Shown here piece after piece: positions 4,898-7,874 of a stretch of 7,874 nucleotides of DNA (the first letter of the stretch is position 1; every line of letters begins with the position of its first letter). Both the position numbers and the translations under genes were made by a program. Origin of the DNA: Bacillota bacterium (GTDB lineage Bacteria; Bacillota; Clostridia; Christensenellales; CAG-138). Location: assembly GCA_023396535.1 (NCBI GenBank), contig JAEWWD010000168.1:1-7874 (forward strand). Direction: 5' to 3'. The notes under the pieces are model-generated. The model searched no databases. It had not been told where the DNA came from and worked only from the letters and a program-made list of their open reading frames with translations.

Positions 4898-7054
4898 TCA
4901 TTCCGCCGCTTCCGTTTCGCGCAGCAGCGCGCGGGCGATGTCAAACTTGGTTTGCGAGAAGGCGGCTTCGTTGGCAGGTACCTCCAGCATGACCAGTACG
5001 AGGCGCGGGTTGTCGGATCCTACGCGAAATCCTACAAACCAGTTAATTTCGCGGCTGCGGTCGCTGCCTATCTGCGCCGTACCCGTTTTTCCCGCGATAT
5101 GATCAAGATGCAGCCAATTGCCGGTGCCCATGGAGATAACGTCCTCCAGCATGGGCACGATGGTATTGACAGTATCTTGCTTGACAATGTTCTGTTTCCA
5201 TACCGAGGCCTCATGCTCGGTAGCGGCGGTATAGTCCGTACCCTCGGTGCGGTAGAGACCATTGACAAGATAGGGCGCTTCAATGCTGCCGCCGTTCGCG
5301 AACGCGCTGAACATGACGGCGGCCTGCAGCGGCGTAACCAGCACCTCGCCCTGCCCAAACGAGCTTTCCGCGAGCAGCATGGGCGTCCACTGCGAGCCCT
5401 CGTTCTTGAGCTGCGGCGGGGCCACGGATATCTCAAAGGGGATGCTTTCGGTATAGCCGGCGTTCTCCATGAATTTCTCAAATGCGGCTTCGCCCGTCCG
5501 CAGTGCGGCATAAGCGAAATAGATATTGTCCGAGTCGATCATGCCCGTTCTCATATTCAACGGCGGTGAGTGGCGGTTGTTGAGCTCCACGCGGGTGATG
5601 GCGGCATATCCCCATGGCCCGAACTCGCCGCGGTCGGCGGGAATCCACTTGTCTTCCTCGATTTTTTCAACGTTCATGGGGAATTCCGTATTGGGCGTCA
5701 TGGCGCCGCTTTCAAGAGCAACGGAGGCCGTAAACGGCTTGAATATGGAGCCTGGCGGGTACCGCCCTTGCGTGAGGCGGTTGAACATGGGTTTGTTCTC
5801 CTGCGCGGTAAGCGCCTGCCAATCCGCCTCGGAAATACCGCGCGTGAACTGGTTAAGGTCATACGAGGGGTAGGACGCCATGGCCTCCACGCGGCCGGTC
5901 GTTGGGTCGAGCACGACGACGGCGCCCGCCGTGTCGTCGCCGAACAGCGAGTATTTGAGCAGTACTTCCGTGCGCGACTGCAGGTCCGGGTCGAGGGAGA
6001 GTTGTACATCGAGGCCGTTTTGCGCCGGTTCCTCGTACAGCGTTTCCTTATTTAGTCCGTCCGCGCCGCTGATGTAGATCATGTGACCGTCCGCACCCCG
6101 CAGTTCCTTTTCGTATACGCGCTCCAGCCCCGTTTTGCCTACGCGCGAGTCGGTGCTGTAAATATCGTTGCCCGTTTCGCTGCCGGTCAGCGCCTTGAGA
6201 TCCTCCGCGCTGGCGGGGCCGACATAGCCGAGTATGTGCGCGAGGCTTTCCCCCTGGGGGTAATACCGAAGCGTGCCGAAATTGCCTTTGTCTATGGATA
6301 TGCCGGGTATGAGCAGAAGCTGCTCCTCTAGGCTCTCGGTCAGTTCGTCGGGGTAAAGCTGCCTGATGATCGTGAAATCGCCGTACGCCTTATCCAGTTT
6401 TTTCTGGACAGCCGACTGCGTCATGTTAAGCAACATGGATACCTCGCGAACAAACTGCTCCGCGTCCTCGATTTTTTCCGGTACCGCGATGACGCTGACG
6501 GCGTTTACCGTCTGCGCGTACACCACGCCGTCTGCGAGTATTTCCCCGCGCGTGGCGGGGAGCTGTACCACGCGTACGGTATCGCCCCAGTCCATGCCGG
6601 GGAAGAGCAGCGCGGGCGTCCATTCCACCGTCCACAGCCCGTTCTCGCGCCGCACCGACATGCGGAATTCCATGGGCATATCGGCGAGCAGCGCGCTGTC
6701 GTAAGTGAGCGTATAGTCGTATACGCAGATAGCCTCGCCCTCGACTTCCTTGGTCACGCTGTAGCTGAGGCCCTTGATTTGAAGCTCTTCGAATATCGCC
6801 GTATAGCGCTGCACAAACTGCTCCCGGGTTATGCGGTTCGCCGGCTGCGTTTTGCCCTCGGCTTCGTCCTGCTTTTGCCGCGCTTCATCGTAGCGCACGG
6901 AGGAATGCAGCAGGTCGAACGCCGCCGCATAATCGCCCGCGTTGATATCCGTCAGAAACTGCGCCATCGCATTCGCGGGCGCAGGCTTGGAGCAGCCTGC
7001 CGCCGCCGCGCACAGCAGCGCGGCAATGAGCAGCACGCTTATCATTCGTTTCAT
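4898..7054 (-). CDS. Class B penicillin-binding lipoprotein with MecA-like N-terminal domain
   Basis: A 718-residue D,D-transpeptidase that cross-links peptidoglycan outside the membrane. Its architecture matches the PBP2a/B. subtilis PbpC group (class B, subgroup B1). The N-terminus KRMISVLLIAALL leads to a lipobox ending AAGC, so it is probably a lipoprotein anchored at C21. An NTF2-like MecA_N domain follows (about 29-152), ending in the family stretch WTPALLFPGMDWGD, then the dimerisation/allosteric region (about 165-345). The transpeptidase domain is last: active-site SIFK (S436, K439), SDN (508-510), GQGE (567-570) and KTGTA (656-660). All catalytic motifs are intact. The ATG at 7054 has GAGGA 5-6 bases upstream; the GTG at 7066 lies within that site. 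Such proteins can have low beta-lactam affinity, but the sequence alone cannot show resistance, and nothing suggests recent acquisition. It is monocistronic or follows lplA by a 180-base gap with its own probable promoter. Confidence 0.95.
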   Translation of the reverse strand: MKRMISVLLIAALLCAAAAGCSKPAPANAMAQFLTDINAGDYAAAFDLLHSSVRYDEARQKQDEAEGKTQPANRITREQFVQRYTAIFEELQIKGLSYSVTKEVEGEAICVYDYTLTYDSALLADMPMEFRMSVRRENGLWTVEWTPALLFPGMDWGDTVRVVQLPATRGEILADGVVYAQTVNAVSVIAVPEKIEDAEQFVREVSMLLNMTQSAVQKKLDKAYGDFTIIRQLYPDELTESLEEQLLLIPGISIDKGNFGTLRYYPQGESLAHILGYVGPASAEDLKALTGSETGNDIYSTDSRVGKTGLERVYEKELRGADGHMIYISGADGLNKETLYEEPAQNGLDVQLSLDPDLQSRTEVLLKYSLFGDDTAGAVVVLDPTTGRVEAMASYPSYDLNQFTRGISEADWQALTAQENKPMFNRLTQGRYPPGSIFKPFTASVALESGAMTPNTEFPMNVEKIEEDKWIPADRGEFGPWGYAAITRVELNNRHSPPLNMRTGMIDSDNIYFAYAALRTGEAAFEKFMENAGYTESIPFEISVAPPQLKNEGSQWTPMLLAESSFGQGEVLVTPLQAAVMFSAFANGGSIEAPYLVNGLYRTEGTDYTAATEHEASVWKQNIVKQDTVNTIVPMLEDVISMGTGNWLHLDHIAGKTGTAQIGSDRSREINWFVGFRVGSDNPRLVLVMLEVPANEAAFSQTKFDIARALLRETEAAE

Positions 7055-7120
7055 GGATTTCCTCACAGGCCTGTTTCTTTCGTGTCCTTTTTCAGTTTAT
7101 CAGAACTTCACGGCTAAATT

Positions 7121-7160
7121 GTGACCAAGGCATGAAAAATCCCGGTAAAACCCCGGTCAC
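7121..7160 (-). promoter_or_regulatory. Inverted repeat with tandem 11-base repeats, possible operator
   Basis: GTGACC (7121-7126) and GGTCAC (7155-7160) are perfect inverse complements 28 bases apart. Between and overlapping them lie two adjacent direct repeats on the + strand, AAAATCCCGGT (7136-7146) and AAAACCCCGGT (7147-7157), identical in 10 of 11 bases and one helical turn apart. They sit directly downstream of the TATAAT box of the penicillin-binding protein gene, where a bound regulator would block or a leader RNA could fold. The function is inferred. Confidence 0.45.
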
Positions 7161-7164
7161 GGCA

Positions 7165-7170
7165 ATTATA
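7165..7170 (-). promoter_or_regulatory. Candidate -10 box (TATAAT) for the PBP gene
   Basis: A perfect TATAAT on the - strand in an AT-rich context (AAAATATATAATTG). The expected -35 position falls on the C-rich arm of the repeat hairpin and has no TTGACA match, so a regulator-dependent or non-standard promoter is possible. It would give a leader of roughly 100 bases. Confidence 0.4.
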
Positions 7171-7189
7171 TATTTTGGAAGAAATAATG

Positions 7190-7204
7190 GGGGGCGGAGC
7201 CCCC
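7190..7204 (-). terminator. GGGGGC/GCCCCC stem-loop, copy 3, after lipoate ligase
   Basis: GGGGGC (7190-7195) pairs with GCCCCC (7199-7204) around GGA. It begins 29 bases beyond the lipoate ligase stop and in the - direction is followed by ATTATTTCTT, a partly U-rich tail. Of the three copies this one looks most like a terminator. Its flank GGCTTTTGTTGC (7216-7205) resembles the GCTTTTGCGC flank of the other copies. Confidence 0.6.
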
Positions 7205-7233
7205 GCAACAAAAGCCAGAGCCTTCGATTTATA

Positions 7234-7874
7234 TTAGAACCCCTTCTCAAGTATCCAGTTGGCGATATCGGCGGCCTGCGTATGACGCAGCGCGTTGAGG
7301 CGCTCGGCGATATCGGCGGAGCGGAAGGGGCAGCAAAGCAGCACGGGCGCGATGCGCTCGATAAACGCTTCATCCATGGCATCGGAATACACGCGGGCGT
7401 CGACGATGCAGCCTTCGCGCAGCGAAAGCTGCATTTCGACATTGCCCCACTCAAAGCGGCGCTCCAGCACGATATCGAAGGAGGGGGTGCGGCCCATGCG
7501 CCATTCCCACGAGGCGTACTGCTCGCGCAGCGCGTTGAGCCGGTCGTAGTCGAGCGAAAGCTCCTGCCCCACGCGGGCGGGGCCGTATGTTTTGATGAAC
7601 GCGTCGAGCAACGCGCGCTTCATGGTTTCCACGGTGACGGCGGGGTTGATATCGCCCAGGTTCTGCACACGCGCGCGCACGCTTTCCACACCCTTGGAGG
7701 AGAGCTTCTCCGGCGAAGGGGCAAGGTAACGCGCCAGCTTGTTCATATCCACCTTGATGAGTACGGTGCCGTGGTGCATGGCCGTTTCGTTGGTAAAACG
7801 GAAAGCGTTGCCGGAAAATTTCGCGCCGCTTTCGCGCACGACGAGATCGTTGCGGCCGGTAAAATCCGTTTCAA
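7234..7874 (-). CDS. lplA: Lipoate-protein ligase, C-terminal part
   Basis: The 3' part of a lipoate-protein ligase; the frame is open to the right edge, so the start is outside the window, and about 212 residues are visible. LplA enzymes activate lipoate with ATP and attach it to a lysine of E2 or GcvH carrier domains. The visible part starts in the catalytic domain with TGRNDLVVRESGAKFSGNAF, where RND and the KFSG lysine (codon 7819-7821; equivalent of the catalytic Lys of E. coli LplA) are conserved, followed by MHHGTVLIKVDMNKLARYL and the family stretch KGVESVRARVQNL. The last 90 residues form the C-terminal accessory domain, so it is the two-domain type. A full protein is usually about 320-340 residues. 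No carrier-protein or glycine-cleavage gene is seen. It ends with TAA at 7234-7236 and is followed by a stem-loop. Confidence 0.93.
   Translation of the reverse strand, partial: ETDFTGRNDLVVRESGAKFSGNAFRFTNETAMHHGTVLIKVDMNKLARYLAPSPEKLSSKGVESVRARVQNLGDINPAVTVETMKRALLDAFIKTYGPARVGQELSLDYDRLNALREQYASWEWRMGRTPSFDIVLERRFEWGNVEMQLSLREGCIVDARVYSDAMDEAFIERIAPVLLCCPFRSADIAERLNALRHTQAADIANWILEKGF

Larger units (their letters stand above)
7055..7233. other. Intergenic region between lipoate ligase and PBP genes
   Basis: About 180 bases without a gene. In the - direction it holds, in order, a GGGGGC stem-loop after the lipoate ligase stop, an AT-rich stretch with a TATAAT box, an inverted repeat enclosing two tandem 11-base repeats, an untranslated leader of roughly 100 bases, and the ribosome site of the penicillin-binding protein. 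Confidence 0.65.

Noticed and set aside
4952..6331. Several + strand reading frames of 80-205 codons opposite the PBP gene
   Set aside because: They are shadows of the transpeptidase gene; compositions are arginine-, alanine- and glycine-rich with no domain signal or ribosome site.
4898..7054. Acquired mecA-type methicillin resistance gene
   Set aside because: The domain layout is shared by many intrinsic Bacillota PBPs; there is no regulator pair, recombinase or composition change around it.

Overview
The window looks like chromosomal, core-type DNA from a fairly GC-rich member of the Bacillota, probably an anaerobic gut-type clostridium. The pointers are strong AGGAGG-type ribosome binding sites, a lipoprotein class B penicillin-binding protein with a MecA-type N-terminal domain, a Firmicutes-type DUF815 ATPase, a short 4Fe-4S protein related to epoxyqueuosine reductase, and dispersed GC-rich stem-loop repeats between genes. 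The taxonomic call is an inference from gene families and style. No marker gene is present.

Layout, left to right. The 3' end of a fluoride channel gene (crcB/fluC) runs on the + strand to 239 and faces all the other genes, which are on the - strand. Read in the - direction from the right edge they are: a lipoate-protein ligase (3' part only, stop at 7234); a MecA-like penicillin-binding lipoprotein (7054-4898); a LOG-family nucleotide phosphoribohydrolase (4609-4007) overlapping by 4 bases a universal-stress-protein-like gene (4010-3597); then a probable three-gene operon of a QueG-like 4Fe-4S protein (3198-2530), a PhzF-family isomerase (2478-1690) and a DUF815 AAA-type ATPase (about 1657-473). 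Gaps inside that operon are about 51 and 32 bases.

Four intergenic stretches (240-472, 3199-3596, 4610-4897 and 7055-7233) carry no credible gene but are rich in hairpins. A compact element with a GGGGGC/GCCCCC stem lies 10 to 29 bases after the stop codon of three different - strand genes. Related pieces (GCTTTTG-type cores, GCAAACG arms) recur near other hairpins. Six consecutive stem-loops fill 3319-3604. Upstream of the penicillin-binding protein a perfect TATAAT box is followed by two tandem 11-base repeats inside an inverted repeat, which looks like a regulatory site.

Functionally the genes form no single pathway: fluoride export, lipoate attachment, cell-wall transpeptidation, nucleotide hydrolysis and stress-type binding, and redox/isomerase/ATPase functions of uncertain substrate. 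I see no phage, transposase, CRISPR, tRNA or rRNA, and no convincing new multi-gene system. The most unusual material is the non-coding repeat and hairpin structure.
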